From positions 1,119,101-1,183,100 of the forward strand of contig NW_006499563.1 in the NCBI RefSeq assembly GCF_000471905.2: a stretch of 64,000 nucleotides of DNA. Direction: 5' to 3'. The DNA comes from Amborella trichopoda (Eukaryota; Streptophyta; Magnoliopsida; Amborellales; Amborellaceae). This document shows, one piece after another, positions 1 through 12,351 of the stretch (position 1 is its first letter; the number at the start of each line of letters is the position of its first letter). A program made the position numbers and the translations under genes. The notes under the pieces are model-generated. The model saw only the letters and a program-made list of their open reading frames with translations, made no database searches and was not told the origin of the DNA.

Positions 1-277
1 GAAATATGTATCAAAACGATCTCCTCTCCGTGCCAATCAAGAAAAGATTAATCTTTTGGCCGGATGAAGACCAAAAGGATCCCAAACGGATCCCGAAAGA
101 TCTTGAAGATTGCATGGCCATTACAGGGACCTATTTGAAATTTCATGGATTGTTGAGGCAGGGGTAGAATTATCATTTCACCCTATTTTTTTTTAGATTT
201 TCTTTAATTCTTTTGATGCCTAATTTTCAGCAATTAGGTCAAATTTAAGTGATCCACCCATGTTTGGGTAGGTTTTC

Positions 278-285
278 TATATAAG
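278..285 (+). promoter_or_regulatory. TATA box of the element C LTR
   Basis: TATATAAG lies in an AT-rich context and is followed about 40 bases later by AATAAA. This is where the U3/R boundary of a plant LTR is expected. The 3' LTR has a weaker TTTATAT at the corresponding place near 34540. If this is the promoter, the CT-rich hairpin array lies in the transcribed R/U5 part. Confidence 0.55.
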
Positions 286-569
286 CAACGTATCAACATT
301 TTAAATGGATCCTTTTGGCTGATTAATAAAATTGTGGTCTTCTTTTGAGTCCTGGGGTCACGGCTTAGAAAGAGAGAGAGGAGAGAGAAAATTATGATGG
401 GTACCGCTAGGTAACTTACTTTCTCCTCTACTCCTCTCTCTTCGCTTTCTTTCTCTCTCTTCTTTCCTTCTCTCTTTCTCTCTCTTTTCTCTCTTTCCTG
501 TCTTTCTTCTTCTTTCTCTCTCTTCCCTCTCTTCTTTCCTTCTCTCTCTTTCTTCTTCTTCCTCTCTCA

Positions 570-1530
570 TCTTAGTCATGCACGGCAATTCACGCTGCCG
601 AGCATGACTCTCTCTCTTCCCTCTCTTCTTTCCTTCTCTCTCTTTCTTCTTCTTTCTCTCTCATCTCAGTCATGCATGACAGTTCATACTGTCGAGTATG
701 ACTCTCTCTTCTCTCTCTTTCCTCTCTTTTTACTTTCTCTCTCCTCTCAGTCACGTACGACAGTTCACACTGTCGAGCATGATTTTCTCTCTTTTCTTTC
801 TTTCCTTCTCTCTTCTCTCTCTTCTCCCTTTCTCTCTCTTCTTTCTTTCCTTTTTTTCTTCTTCTTTCTCTCTCATCTCAGTCATACATGGTAGTTCACG
901 CTGTTGAGCATGACTCTCTCTCTCTTTCCTCTCTTTCCTCTCTTTCTTCTTCTTTCTCTCTCACCCTAGTCACGCACGGCAGTTTATATTGCCGAGCGTG
1001 ACTTCCTCTCTTTTCTCTCTTTCTCTTTCATCTCAGTCATGCACGACAGTTAACGCTGTCGAGCGTGACTTTCTCACCCTTTTCTCCCTCGCTTTTTTTC
1101 TCTTTCTCTCTCTTACCCAGCATGACTTCCTCTCTTTTCTCTCTCTCTCTCATCTCTGTTATGCATGGTAGCTCACGCTGCCAAGCATGACTGTCCTTCG
1201 CTTCTTCTCTTCTTTTCCCCTTTCTCTTTCTCTCTTCTCTTTCTGTCTCTTTTCTTCTTTCTCTTCTCTCTCTCTCCTTTCCTTATCTTCTTTTTTCCTC
1301 TCCTCCATCATGCACAGTAGTTAGTGCCGCCGAGCATGATTTTCTGCCTCTCTTTCTCCTCTATCATGCACGACAGTTCACACTGCTAAGCATGATTCTT
1401 TTCTTCCTCTCTCCTCCCCGGTGTGCACGACAGCTCATGTTGCCGAGCAAGACTTTTCCTTTATTTCCCTCTGCTCTCTTTCTCTCTCTTCTCTACCATG
1501 CATGGCAGTTCACGCTGCTTAACATGACTT
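570..1530 (+). repeat. CT-rich array with about eleven small hairpins in the 5' LTR
   Basis: Runs of CTCTCTTTC with a spacing of about 60-140 bp separate copies of a roughly 30-bp imperfect palindrome that begins CATGCACGGCAG and ends CTGCCGAGCATG. Copies begin near 578, 671, 749, 880, 972, 1038, 1161, 1310, 1365, 1426 and 1498. Arms alternate between CGGCAG/CTGCCG and CGACAG/CTGTCG, so pairing is kept when the bases change. Any long open frames here come from CT or GA low complexity and are not genes. Confidence 0.85.
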
Positions 1531-2299
1531 TCTATTCCCATCTTTTCTTCATTACTTGATCAGAGGATAGATCGAGCCTTGTGTCGTCATGCTAGTCTTG
1601 TCACTGAGCAGCCTAACTGTCATGCCGATCTGAGTCACCGAGCCCGTCTACCTGCCGTGGCAGATTGGTTGTTATGTTAGACTAGCCATCGCGTCAGTCT
1701 AGTTGTTGAGTAGCCTAGTCGTCGTGCCGATCTGAGTTACTGTGTCGGTCTACCTGTCTCCCTAGTCCAACCGCCGTGCTAGTCGTGCCATTAGCCCAGT
1801 CTCACCCCTCAGTTGAGTTTCTTCTCTCTTACATCACCCACCTTTGTCCGTCCATTATAAAATGGCCCGTAAGGCTGTCAAATCGACATGGACTTTATCA
1901 TGTTTCTTTTGCCCTCTTTTGAGTATGCACATGTGCGTGTGCTGATTCTATGATAAGGTCCTTAGACCCACTTGTTTGTCCTCTAATGTGTGTGTATATT
2001 TTCAGGAAAGAGGAAACGAAGCTAGGCGAGATGATTTCGAACCAGGCCATAGGTCAGGGGGGACATTCCAACGTAATCTAAGAGGGCGCCCACACGAGTT
2101 AGCTCAAGTGAGTCACGGACTCAGGTGAGGTAAGTCCCACCTCACACTTTAATTCCTCTCTCACTGGTTGGTATCCCTGCCCATGTTTGCTTGACACGAT
2201 TCTCGAGAGAGCGGTCGTAAGTCCCGGGTCCATCTCGAACCCGAAACCATGCCACCAAGTCATCTCGACCTAAGGGTGAAATCGAGGCACCTAACCACT

Positions 2300-2318
2300 T
2301 GGCAACTCCACTAGGGAC
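2300..2318 (+). other. Primer binding site of element C
   Basis: TGGCAACTCCACTAGGGAC starts two bases after the LTR end. It matches the sites of A (TGGCGACTCCACTGGGGAC) and B (TGACGACTCCACTTGGGAC) apart from single changes. From memory this is the tRNA-Arg type used by Ogre/Tat elements; a tRNA comparison would confirm it. Confidence 0.8.
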
Positions 2319-3943
2319 ACACTACACCATTGTTGGATCATCCTTGTTTGGCTTTCTTTTCTTCTACTTTCTTGTTCACTTCGCAGACATATGTCTTCGT
2401 GTTCGTCCAACCCTTACATCTGAGTCGGGGATTTTCTGATCCCCGTCCTCGTGAATCCTTGTCAGGAATAGGTTCCACGTGCATCGTTTATGACATTCTT
2501 GTTGAGCGTCGATCCTGTATCATCCTTCCAGGTTTTGACTTGGATCGGTGTAAGAAGAGGCCCAAAAGTCACTCACTCCCCATCTTCTTGCATTGGTGGA
2601 CCCTCCACTAAAGCACCTTACATAGGTGATGCATTAATCACCGCGCACTGCATGTACCCTGCCACTGGCAAGTCACTTGCCGGTCCCACTGCTCGGGGCA
2701 GCCAGATAGCTATCCCTTCCCCTCCTGTGCATGACAATTCACCTGCTAGAGTTCTTGTGAGTCGCCATATGGCCGCTCCCCATTTTCAGCCACATCGAGC
2801 CCTGACATCAAGGGACTCGACACATGGGGAAAAAGACCCTAAGGCCTCCACATCGCACACACGCACAGCTCGTGGTCCATCCACTCGAGCCACACTGTGA
2901 GGCAATCCTCAGGTTGCCTTGAGCTAGTATCTAGGTTCAGGCCTTCTTGAACCTGGTTCCATATACTTGATGCATACATATCGCACAACTCGGGGCAGCC
3001 CTATTACTGCATTTTCCCGAGTACACAAAAGACTACCTCCTTGTTGTCCCTCCCAGCACATGTTCGCTCACATTGTGAAGGGTGGTTAAAAGGCCATTTC
3101 CTCACAAACACATGCTGACAATCCTCGACTATAACCTTCTAAGGCCCGACCCATTGCTTGAGCTCGGGTTGACCCTCAGGTCACCTGGAACCCCCTACAG
3201 GTGGCACACATGTACCAGCTCAGCAAATAACTCCGAGCTCTTGACAGAAAGGACATTGGCAACTGACTCTGCTCCCATTCATTCCTCCTTCTCCGAATGA
3301 ACCGCTGAAAACCTGGTATTCAAAGACCTTTCCGAAGAGTACCATCTTGAAGAGCCCTCTTCGGACCGGCCCGACCTTTGGAGCTCACAAAAGAGCTCGA
3401 GGTAAGGCACCCTTGGGAGATGAAGTCTTTCGTCCCTTGTTAAGATAGAAGTCCGAGCTAACTTCTATACCTGGCTCACATTCTTTAATACACCTCATGG
3501 AAACAACTCGGTCCTGTTCAGAGAAAGTTGAACACTATTAGTCGCGGTCTCATTATCAATTTTGGAGACTGGTGCATCGGAGCTTGAAGACCAAGCACGA
3601 CCATGGCCTCCGGATAGTGCCAAGAGAGGGTCCTAGGGCACTTGGGGCAAGCAAGTCTGCCAATCACCTATCCAAAAATCCTTTTTATCCATTACAGGTG
3701 GTGGCAAAACTCTAAGAAAAGGAATTCTGCGTTGTGGTTAATGCTATTGAAGGTGACACAACACCTTAGTCCCTACGGTCCCAAGACAATCGCGAACCCG
3801 TTCTGACCTGATCGACGTATAGACTTAAGTTCAGTCGGGGCATGCTAAACCTTTGCTGACTAATCTTCCATGCCTGATCCAGCGGGCACGCCGAACCTTG
3901 ACCATGCAAGATAGCAATCCTCCTAAGGAAATGTGTCAGTGTA
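2319..3943 (+). other. Leader of element C between primer site and gag
   Basis: This long leader has no recognised domain. Between about 2490 and 2900 one reading frame resembles frames in the same position in A (24731-25225) and B (about 56380-56680). Shared short blocks include LTW, PSTKA, TGKS and, further on, a Ser/Thr-rich stretch. Ogre elements are known for an extra ORF upstream of gag, and this could be a relative. It could also be a conserved non-coding leader. The rest (2900-3940) shows nothing I can name. Confidence 0.5.
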
Positions 3944-5450
3944 ATGGTTGTTAACAAACCAGATGATGATCAAGAGGACCGTATGAACCGATTTGAGGAC
4001 ATGATGCGAAAGATGATGGAAACGATCAACTTGATGGAAAGTACCCGGCCTCCTGGAAACTCATCACACCAGGAAGGTAATTCCCCTCATCCATCTAATC
4101 CGATCGCGAGGCAGCCATCTCCCTCACTCGACCGCTCCACTTCTCCACAGGTTTCTCAAACCGACATTGACGCCATGGTTACCCGAAGCTTGTAAGGTAG
4201 ACAGATACTAGGCATCCAAGATGCAGCCTCGTATCAAAAGCCATACCCTGCTTATATTGATCAAGTCCCGTTTCCCGTAAATTACCAGAAAGGAAAACTC
4301 CTACTCTTCAATGGCACGCGTTCGCCTCATTAATACATTGCCCACTTTTATTCAGCATGTCGAGAGACAACAACTGATGGGAGACTCCTTCTTCGTTAGT
4401 TTGTTGAAACCCTCGATGGGACAGCATTCAGGTGGCACGCAAGACTGCCTCCGAATTCAGTGCAAACATGAGAAGAAATAGCAATTGTTTTACAAATGCT
4501 TCTATGAAGTTGAAAGAGAAGTCCAAACCATCGAGCTTCTCAAATTAACCCAAGGACTAGATAAGCCGGTTGATCAATTCATCGCAAGATGGAGAGATTT
4601 GGCTACATATCAAACTACTCCCGTGCCTGAAATCGATGCAGTCCAAACATGTGTGCGCAACATGAGGCCGAAAATCTCCCTGCATGTTGAGGCGTCAAAC
4701 CCAACCTCTATATTGGATTTAATTTCTAAACCAGTCAGAATAGACAGTCTATTTAAGCACCATGGAATAATCCCAACGTCAAATACTGAAAACAGTCGAA
4801 ATACTGGGAGCAGTTGTCCTAATTCTCGGGGTAGTCAGCAAAAAGGAGTGATCAGTGCTGCTGTCACCACATCAGAACCTAAGAAGGCTTCATCTCAAAC
4901 CATGGATTTCTCTAGAGGGATGAACCCCGCGAATGCTCAAGGGGCTATCTCAAGCAAGTCAAAAGTCCCAATATTATAATAAAGTCCCTTCACCTCGGAG
5001 TCTTTATGAAAAAGAATACTAGGAAGAGAAAAATAAGAAAGTATACAATTTCGATAAGCAGCAGGTCCTGACTTTACTCCAAATGTTGATCGAACAATAA
5101 ATGATTACCTTGCCTGAGACGAAGCGGCCAGAAGATGCTGAGTTTGTCACCCCCAAGAGATATTATGCATATCATAGAATGTTGAGCCATCCTATCCAAG
5201 ACTGTGTCACCCTTAAGGATCATATTGAGGCCTTAAATCAGAAGGGGAAGATTCAACTCGATAGCCTCAAGAAAGCATTCGGGGCAGTTGAAGCATCTCA
5301 CATGGTAATAGTGCAAGAAGAAGTCAATCGAGTATACCGTCCAGACCTTCTTCAAGCATTATTTTCCATGATGGTCCTAGTAAGATTCATCACATCAAGA
5401 CTGTCAAGACAGCCCAAGCGTCTCGCTCGAGGGACTGAGAACCTCTAGTG
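3944..5450 (+). pseudogene. gag of element C
   Basis: The start region carries the Asp/Glu/Met-rich opening shared with the other two elements (MNRFEDMM). The middle holds the retrotransposon gag core, recognisable from the FIARWRDL and QTCVRNM blocks, followed by the IDSLFKHHG block. Near the end is the KAFGAVEASH segment also found in A and B. Gag forms the virus-like particle in living relatives. This copy is decayed. The gag similarity to 53869-55260 and 22460-23830 is clear at protein level. Confidence 0.8.
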
Positions 5451-6921
5451 CCCATATCACCAGATCAGAGGCCACGGCTTAGAGGGATGTTTCGGCTTCC
5501 AAGCAATATTGTCGGCAAAAATTCAGGGAGGACACTCTGTTCTTTCAATTCTAGAGAACAAAGTTCAGACTTTCGGACAATCAACACCTGGTACTGCTTA
5601 GATGCAGATCCCCTATGATGACGCGTTGTCCAGGCTCGCCATCTTCAATGAACCATCGACCTCCCAACCATGGCAGGTTTACCGAGGATGAAGGATAATT
5701 AAATCCATGAAGAGAGAGGCTATTCTCCAAGCAAGGCCAGCCTATAAGAGTCGTAAAATTGACCTGCCTATACCTAGAAAGGGTAGAAGGACATGAGCAC
5801 CGAGGGTTGTTCACCAAAAGAGGAATCTCCCTCAGCCCCAGACCGAGGTCGAGTTCCTCAAGCCCCTTGTGCCCTTACCAACTTTGCAGGACTTCTTCTC
5901 CAAGCCAAATGCTGTCAATGATCAAGAGCCTCAATCCCGTCAAGGAGATTTCCTTGAGTCTTCCTCTTCTTCTTCTCCCACTACGTCCAGTAAGGGTAAT
6001 GACCTTAAAAGAACCCCCCGGTGGTCCAAGTTCTTGCACATGTCCAATTCTGGTGATGATGCTAAAAGCTACCCAGATCGGTCCAATCCGAGTGATGACC
6101 TTAAAAGCTCTCCCCCTTCTTCTATCCTTGACTCTTCCAACCCTTCTTCTTTTCCTGTTAACATGTCTTTTATAGAATCAGCACGCGAATGCCTAGACTT
6201 TGAGGTTCTTGACAAAGAGCTGAAAAGTTGTAACAGTAGCAGACGACACCGATAGCAACTAAAGAAGGCGGTGGCCTAGGTAGTTGGATTCTTGTCGGTC
6301 GCTGATGCCTTGGCATTTGAAGCTAATATGAAGCCTCCTTCCAGTGTTGAGGAATTCCTAAAGCGATGCAAAAATCGTAAGGCCAAGAAGCCTCAATGGC
6401 CTCTTGAACCTGACTTCGAGCAAAGATTGAGAGAGTTAAGAGGGCATAGCTTTTATTCTCAAGAAGCATACCACATAGTGCAGATCTCTAAAGCGATCGC
6501 CAACATTGACCTAATCAGTCTTAGGTCAGGAAAGAAGTTGCAGCCACTTGTATAGAAACCAAGACTTTTAAAGTGCCCTGGTCCGCCACTCACTCCATAC
6601 CCAAACACATCGGCTAATCCACCAATCCTCAAGTTCTCGGGATCGCCATTGATTCCATCTACCCAGTCGTCCCTAAACCTTCAATTTCCATTGACTCCCA
6701 TTTTACCAACACTTACCCTTACCTCCCAAGCTAACTAGTCCACACTAGACTCGGTTACACAACCTGGCCAGTCGGTACCTAGTCCGGTCACACAACCTTC
6801 GTCTATCCAATCCTTCCATCCTCTTCAAACCACACCGGTTGCACAACAAAGCTAGTCGGTAACTCAAAACTGACTTCCTCTACCTAAACTTTCCCCACAA
6901 CCGTCCGTACCATCCAAACCC
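5451..6921 (+). pseudogene. Gag-protease spacer of element C
   Basis: This segment links gag and protease. It contains Ser/Pro-rich stretches (about 5870-6180) and a piece near 6480-6550 with LRSGKKLQP that recurs in B. About 6560-6900 is rich in Pro, Ser and Thr. No catalytic domain is seen. It resembles the linker at 52441-53868 in B. Confidence 0.55.
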
Positions 6922-7560
6922 ATGGTTAGCCCACGAACTCAAAAGATTGATGACAATAAGGTCAGATATGATGTGGTTGGACACCTAAAGAAGCTCCCTA
7001 CTCTTCTGAGGGTCTATGATGCCCTTGTGCTCTCAAGAGATTACCGTATGGCCCTTGTTCAAGCTCTATCCTGCCCTAAAGTATATGAAACTGAGGTAGA
7101 ACCTATCAAGGTGGATCCTGCCATTCTAAAAAATTGCATGGCTGTCACTTTCTCAAACAATGACCTGCAGTTGGGAAGAAAATTTCATAATAGACCTCTT
7201 TTCGTAACCGGTGAATTACAGGCATGTCCTGTCAATCGAATTATGCTGGACGAGGGATCATCTATCGACCTCATCCCAAGTAGGATTCTTACTTGCCTAG
7301 GGTTGGGATCTTCAGATCTCACACCCACAAACATCACAGTTTAGGGATTCAATTAGTCAGGTGAGAAACCAGCATGCGCTATTTGTCTTCGGCTCAAGAT
7401 TGGTGAGTTAAACGATTACGCTTAGTTCCATGTAATCGACACTGACACCTCGTATAACATCCTCCTTGGACGCTCGTGGGTGCATGATCAAGGAGTAGTT
7501 CCATCCACTCTTCATCAGTGCTTCAAGTACAGCCGGGATGGAAGACAAGAGGCTGTTCCC
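6922..7560 (+). pseudogene. Aspartic protease domain of element C
   Basis: The segment has the fold signature of plant Ty3/gypsy proteases: a LFVTGEL strand, then NRIMLDEGSSIDLIP at the active-site loop, then further on LGRSWVHD. The same order occurs in B at 52317-51500. The domain processes the polyprotein in active elements. Decayed copy. Confidence 0.8.
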
Positions 7561-8550
7561 CATTGCTGACAAGAGGCCATTCCCCATTGTCGAGACACAT
7601 TACGCTGATGCCAATTATTATTTTGCAAACCCGGTACCGTCTCAAGAATCCAGGAATGAGGAACAAAGATTTACAAGGAGAGCGGAACTATCCTCCCATG
7701 AGGATGCTGAGGATGTAGGACAAGTGCTCCTCAACATGTTCAAGGAGGAGGTAAGAAGCGGCAAGATTCTCCCTTTGACCACTATCCACCGTAATGCTCC
7801 ATGTCCTCTCCCTGTAGATGAGTCTCTTCCCCCTGATTCCGATTTAGGGTTATCCTTGACGGATGTTGAACTAGTGATTGCCGATGAACCCAAGGCAGCC
7901 ATGGGAATAGAAACTCTAGTCCCAAGGTTCACCTATACGCCAAACCAACAAAAGGTCTTGCACATCCCAGTTGCACCCCTTAAGGCAGAAGCATCACGAC
8001 AGTTAGACCAAGAGGAAGATGCCACTCATCCAGCTCGAGGATTAGCTCAAGCATGCCACACCCCAAAAATTCTACATATCCCGAACTCCTTGGCAGAAGA
8101 GAAGTTAAATGAAAATTGCTCGGTGCACTGTCAAAGTAAAACCATCCTTGCTGAGTTAAGAAAAGAAATGCAAGGTCTTCAAAGCTAACTAGAAACTTTG
8201 CATAAAGGGAAAGCTAAAGCAGAAGAAGCACCTTCATTATAGACCGTGTCAAAACCCCTTAAAGGATTCATCCTAGAATCGAAGAACTATGATAAACATC
8301 AGCCCTTAAAGGGTTCATCCTGCTCAGAGATCACAACTTCCCCTTATTCGAGTCGCTATAATCAACAGGCTCATCACATCATGAGGTCAATGAACTATGA
8401 ACCCTTGACTAATCAAGGACTAAGAGGTGAAAAGGTAAACGCTGCTCTGTTTGAGGTCATTGAGGCGGTAGTCGCTTGTCATGCCCCAAGACAAGGACTT
8501 AGATACTCTACTTCCTCTTATCCCTCCTTTGCTGAAAAACGATGGACATG
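7561..8550 (+). pseudogene. Post-protease segment of element C
   Basis: This continues the gag-protease reading. It carries HYADANYYF near 7600, RFTYTPNQQKVLHIP near 7925, and near 8360-8500 a block with MNYEPL and FEVIEA that is shared with B (about 50880-51480). The last block has the look of a G-patch-like region known after the protease in some Tat/Athila elements, but this is a guess. Reverse transcriptase would be expected next; instead the antisense ORF begins. Confidence 0.6.
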
Positions 8551-8829
8551 ACGAAAACCCGAAAGGGCGTCATGGTAAAAATGTCAAGAGACAAACTTGG
8601 TGAAAACCCGAAGGGGCACCATGGGAAAAAGCGTCAAATTAGAAAAGAAAAGAAAAAGAAACAAAAGATGGCAGGGCATGATAACATTACTAACTATCAT
8701 GAGTAAAATTTGTCAAATAAAGCATGATGAGGCAAAGACAAAAAGGAGAAACTTCATTCATATTAGCAAAATTTTCGTGCAACTGTCTGTATACAATCAC
8801 AAAAAAAAATGAAGTCACTCTCAAAATCG
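8551..8829 (-). promoter_or_regulatory. Possible polyadenylation region of the antisense ORF in element C
   Basis: Read on the - strand, the stretch just past the antisense ORF has TGTATACAG, a T-rich run and AATATGAATGAAG. These fit plant upstream UGUA and AAUGAA-like elements. Similar sequence lies at the same place in B (50744-50840) and in A near 17700-17770. No other feature is seen here. Confidence 0.35.
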
Positions 8830-10579
8830 ATTAATGATCTTCATCCAGAACTCTTCAGAAGCATCTTTGACACCCTGAATCTGCCCCCTCAGTTCTGCCA
8901 CCATTTTGAGCCTCTTGTGTCATAGAGGCCGTCTCTGATTCAATGGTGCGAATCAGCCCTGACAGGTCCTCAGCTAAATATGCATCCAAGGCCTTCCTTT
9001 GACTCATTTCCCATTCAAGATAGTCAAATTTGCTCCTCAACCTTCACTTCTGTGTCCTGATGGCTATCATCTTGTCAAAACAAGCTCTTCCCTCCATTTT
9101 GAGATCAAGTTGATGCGACTAGGGTAGTTTTCTTCTGTATGTAGGAATCCATTTTCTCATGATGGTGCGAGATTGATTCCTCCAAGGAGGCCAGCCTCTC
9201 AATTTCTACCTCATGTTGTAACCTCCCTACTCTCCATCTTTCTAACTCATTTAAGATAACATCAAAATGAGAAAGTACTTCTGGCGCGTTCTCTAAAATA
9301 GTGGTTGCAAGAGAAAACTCCCTGAGTTTGGTTAGTGCCTCACCTAGCTCGGTGAGAGGCTACTCCTTTAACCACTGAAGACCTGCACGGAGCATGTCTG
9401 CAATAATACGAGTAGCCCCACTAAAAGAAGGCTTAAAAGAGGGTAACTTGAGAGGTGAATTCATCATGACTGGAGTAATCTCGGTTGTAAAAGCTGAAGA
9501 CAAAGGGACAATAGACATAACTATGGCCGCCTCTTGGGGAGCAATTTCAAAACCCAAGTCATCAGATGCTCCGAACCCTGATTGGGCCTCAACCTCTAGT
9601 GGCCCAAGAACTAGTGCCTCTGCAATCCATCATGAATAGTTGCCTCAGGTTGCTCGAGCCTTCCATCAGCACCAAGCTCGTTTGTTAGAAATGCTGCGAG
9701 CTTCATCTCCCGCTCCCCCTTCAAAGTCATGGGGAGCAACCGCCACTGGTTTCTCAGACCCCTCATCTCCCCTGCTATAAGGAACAATTGCTTCAGGATT
9801 CTCAATGGGAACAGGCTCCTCTCCCCCAACGGTTCTTAGAACCTCATCACGTGCAGCGGTCTCTTGTGGCTCAGATGCTTCAGTAGCTTCAAACTCTTTC
9901 TCTCAAATAGTAACTGAGTCTGCAATAACAGCCTCACTCGTAGCTTCGCTTGCCTCTCCCAATTCTAAAGAAGTGCTCCCCTCAGGGCATGGACCTGAAT
10001 ATGAACTTATTGGGTCGACCGTCACAAGACCCACCTCTTGGGCTGATGATGTCACTCTTAGGTCAAGGGTCATCTCCCTCTGAAGGAATTACAATAGGCT
10101 CTGGGGTCTTGACATCTTCAGCTTCAATCTCTAAAGTAGGAGGTGAAGGGGAGCTAACTGCTGGTTCGGGTACAACAGAGGGCTCGACACTCTTACGCTT
10201 TCGAAGAGGTGCAACAACAGACAAGGATCTAAAAACATCAGCAGGTGTAGAGCGCTTCCTTTTCTTTCTCCTCTCTTGTGGAGATGCAGTCTTCCTTGAA
10301 CTCTCGCTATGAGAAGAACAAACTGTAGGGGCATGGTGAGGACCACTCCCTATTAAGGCATTCAGGTCTTTAAATGGACACCCTTCGTAACCTGGAACCC
10401 TGCGACCCTCTTTCCACTAAAAAATGGAACTACGATTATCAAAAAGGGATCCCGTTATCTCCTTTAAAGCAAGTATCTGTGGCTACGATTCATCTTCAGC
10501 TATCTCCCTAGGCACTCTGAGGGATCCCTAGTTTCGGGGATAATCAAGCGCAAGAATATGGCCAAATGGCAGGGGTTGG
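8830..10579 (-). pseudogene. C-terminal part of the antisense plant-mobile-domain ORF of element C
   Basis: This is the tail half of an ORF that runs against gag-pol; the domain half is at 27918-29734, beyond the inserted element A. The tail is low complexity (Ser, Pro, Glu, basic runs such as RKRK near 10200-10280) and ends in a charged, probably coiled-coil stretch (about 8855-9250). The matching tail in B has the same order. Extra antisense ORFs with a plant mobile domain are known in Tat-lineage elements; their job is unknown. Decayed. Confidence 0.7.
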
Positions 10580-12351
10580 TGGTTAGGTGCCTCGATCTTG
10601 CCCTCTGAATCTAGGTGATCTGGTGGCACATATCTCCGGTCTCTGGTAGACCCGAGATTTGAGATTTCTCTCTCGGAACCTTGCTCTAGGGCAAGGGCAG
10701 GTATACCAACCAATGAGAGAGGAATTTTTGGTGGGTTCGGGACTTACTCGGGTTGGCTCAAGTGGGCGCTCTCTTAGATCACGAAGAAATCCCCCTAGCT
10801 GCTTGAGCTGGTTCGGAATCGCCTCCCTTGACCTGTAACCCTCTTGTTTTTCTGCACAACACTCCTATGGTTAATTTGTAAGACTAGTGGGTCGAAAAGG
10901 ACCCACCCTTGTCTTAGGGAAATGCACGTTCATGGGAGAAGGCGATGAAGTGCAAGGTTAGATGAGAGATGAAAAGGAGAAGAGAACTTGACACAGAGGC
11001 GAGGCTAGCATGACGACCAAAAGCCACCGACTCGGAGTGGTAGTAAGATGGACATGGTTCACAGGACCAGCACGGCGGTAGTACTACTTGAAGCCGAGGT
11101 CGACATGTCGCTAGGCCTACCCTCATTCAAGTTAGAAGAAAAAGAGCTGAAGAGGAAAGAACGAGACGGTGAAGAGAAGGGAAAATCTAGACGTCGATAA
11201 ATATTGCGGTGGGCAATGTAAGGAGGCAGCACATCCCTTGTGGAAGGCGCTAGCTCCTGATGAGACACACGGTGATGGTTTCTCCTAGGTCGCGCGACCA
11301 TAGGCGTGGGAGGTAGGGAGGACGACGATAGGCACCGGATGCACAAAGGAAGCTCGCGGATGGTGATGGGTATTGCCAGGGCCTCTAGCAAATGGCGATA
11401 GGTATCGCCGTCTGCGTTAGATGTGCAGCAGAAGAAGAAGACTCCTGAAGGCAGCAACACACTTCGCTGTCTAGGTTCTTCATTGAGACATCAAAGCTAT
11501 GTCCGTGGGTAGCGATGGGCAGTGCTGTCTATAGAGTTCATTGAGACAAAGAGACTGACGAGAAGGAGGGAAAGAAGACTCGCGCATGGCACTGTCATTG
11601 CCATGTGCGACCTGTGAGACCAAGGGAGAGGCATGCACGACACTGCCACTTCCGTACACGACCTCCGCGAGGGACTCAAAAGAAGAAGAGGGAGAAGAGA
11701 GGGGAGAAGGGAAAGAAGAAAAAAAGAAAAAGAAGCGAGAGAAGATTTACCTCAACCTTAGGGGTACCAGTAGAAAGTTTCTCTCACGTCACCCTCTCTC
11801 TCAAGTGTAACACCACAATGGTAAGAAAGAGAAACTTGTATTAAATGAAAAATCTCTCTTGTGTGTGTATGTGTCTGCCTTCTTCCTTTTTTTTTTTTTT
11901 ATGTACAATGATGGTACGTATATATAGAAGTGTGCCCCAAACATGGGTGGATGATCAAAAGTAACCCTCATTGCTGAAAATTAATATTAAATTGAATTAA
12001 AAAAAATAGAAAATAGGGTGAAAATGATAGATTTGCCCCTTCCTAACAAGTTGTGGAATACAAGAACAGTCCCTGTGTCGTCCTAAGACTTGCGTATTCT
12101 TGCATGGCTGATCTGGGGTCGTTATGATGCCCGGTTGATCGTAAGATGATTGTTTTCTTGTAGGGCTCGGCATTATGATTGATTGGATACCAACTTCGAG
12201 CTATGGATCTTAGTTTTGGTGCACGATCATGTGAGCGGGGGCCTCATGTGAGCGGGGGCCTCATGTGAGCGGGGGCCTCATGTTAAAGGCCAGTACTTGC
12301 TAGGCCTTTATTGAGTGGGGGCCTCATGTTGATGAAAAATAGCTTCCAACA
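10580..12351 (-). repeat. 3' LTR of element A
   Basis: It aligns with 25315-27917 from its inner and outer ends but is shorter. Near 12229-12290 it holds three tandem copies of a 17-bp unit with GCGGGGGCCTCAT. It contains a TATATATAG box near 11920 (- strand) and the small palindrome GGCGAT-AGGT-ATCGCC at 11394-11409. It lies directly against element C sequence on its left. Confidence 0.88.

Larger units (their letters stand above)
1..2297 (+). repeat. 5' LTR of element C (beginning outside the window)
   Basis: It aligns with 34285-36520 over its whole length and ends in the same CACCTAACCA just before the primer site. It contains a TATA box, an AATAAA near 325, the CT-rich hairpin array (570-1530) and, at about 1560-1800, an imperfect internal duplication of roughly 130 bp containing GCCGATCTGAGT. 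The stretch 1860-2250 is unique within the LTR. Confidence 0.9.

Noticed and set aside
358-1171. Several overlapping open frames rich in Leu/Ser/Phe or Arg/Glu/Lys
   Set aside because: They are translations of the CT-rich LTR repeat; the same happens at 35217-35659. Low complexity, no domain, inside an LTR.
2300-2318. tRNA gene fragment
   Set aside because: Only 19 bases complementary to a tRNA end, directly after an LTR; it is a primer site. No tRNA, rRNA or other RNA gene was recognised in the window.
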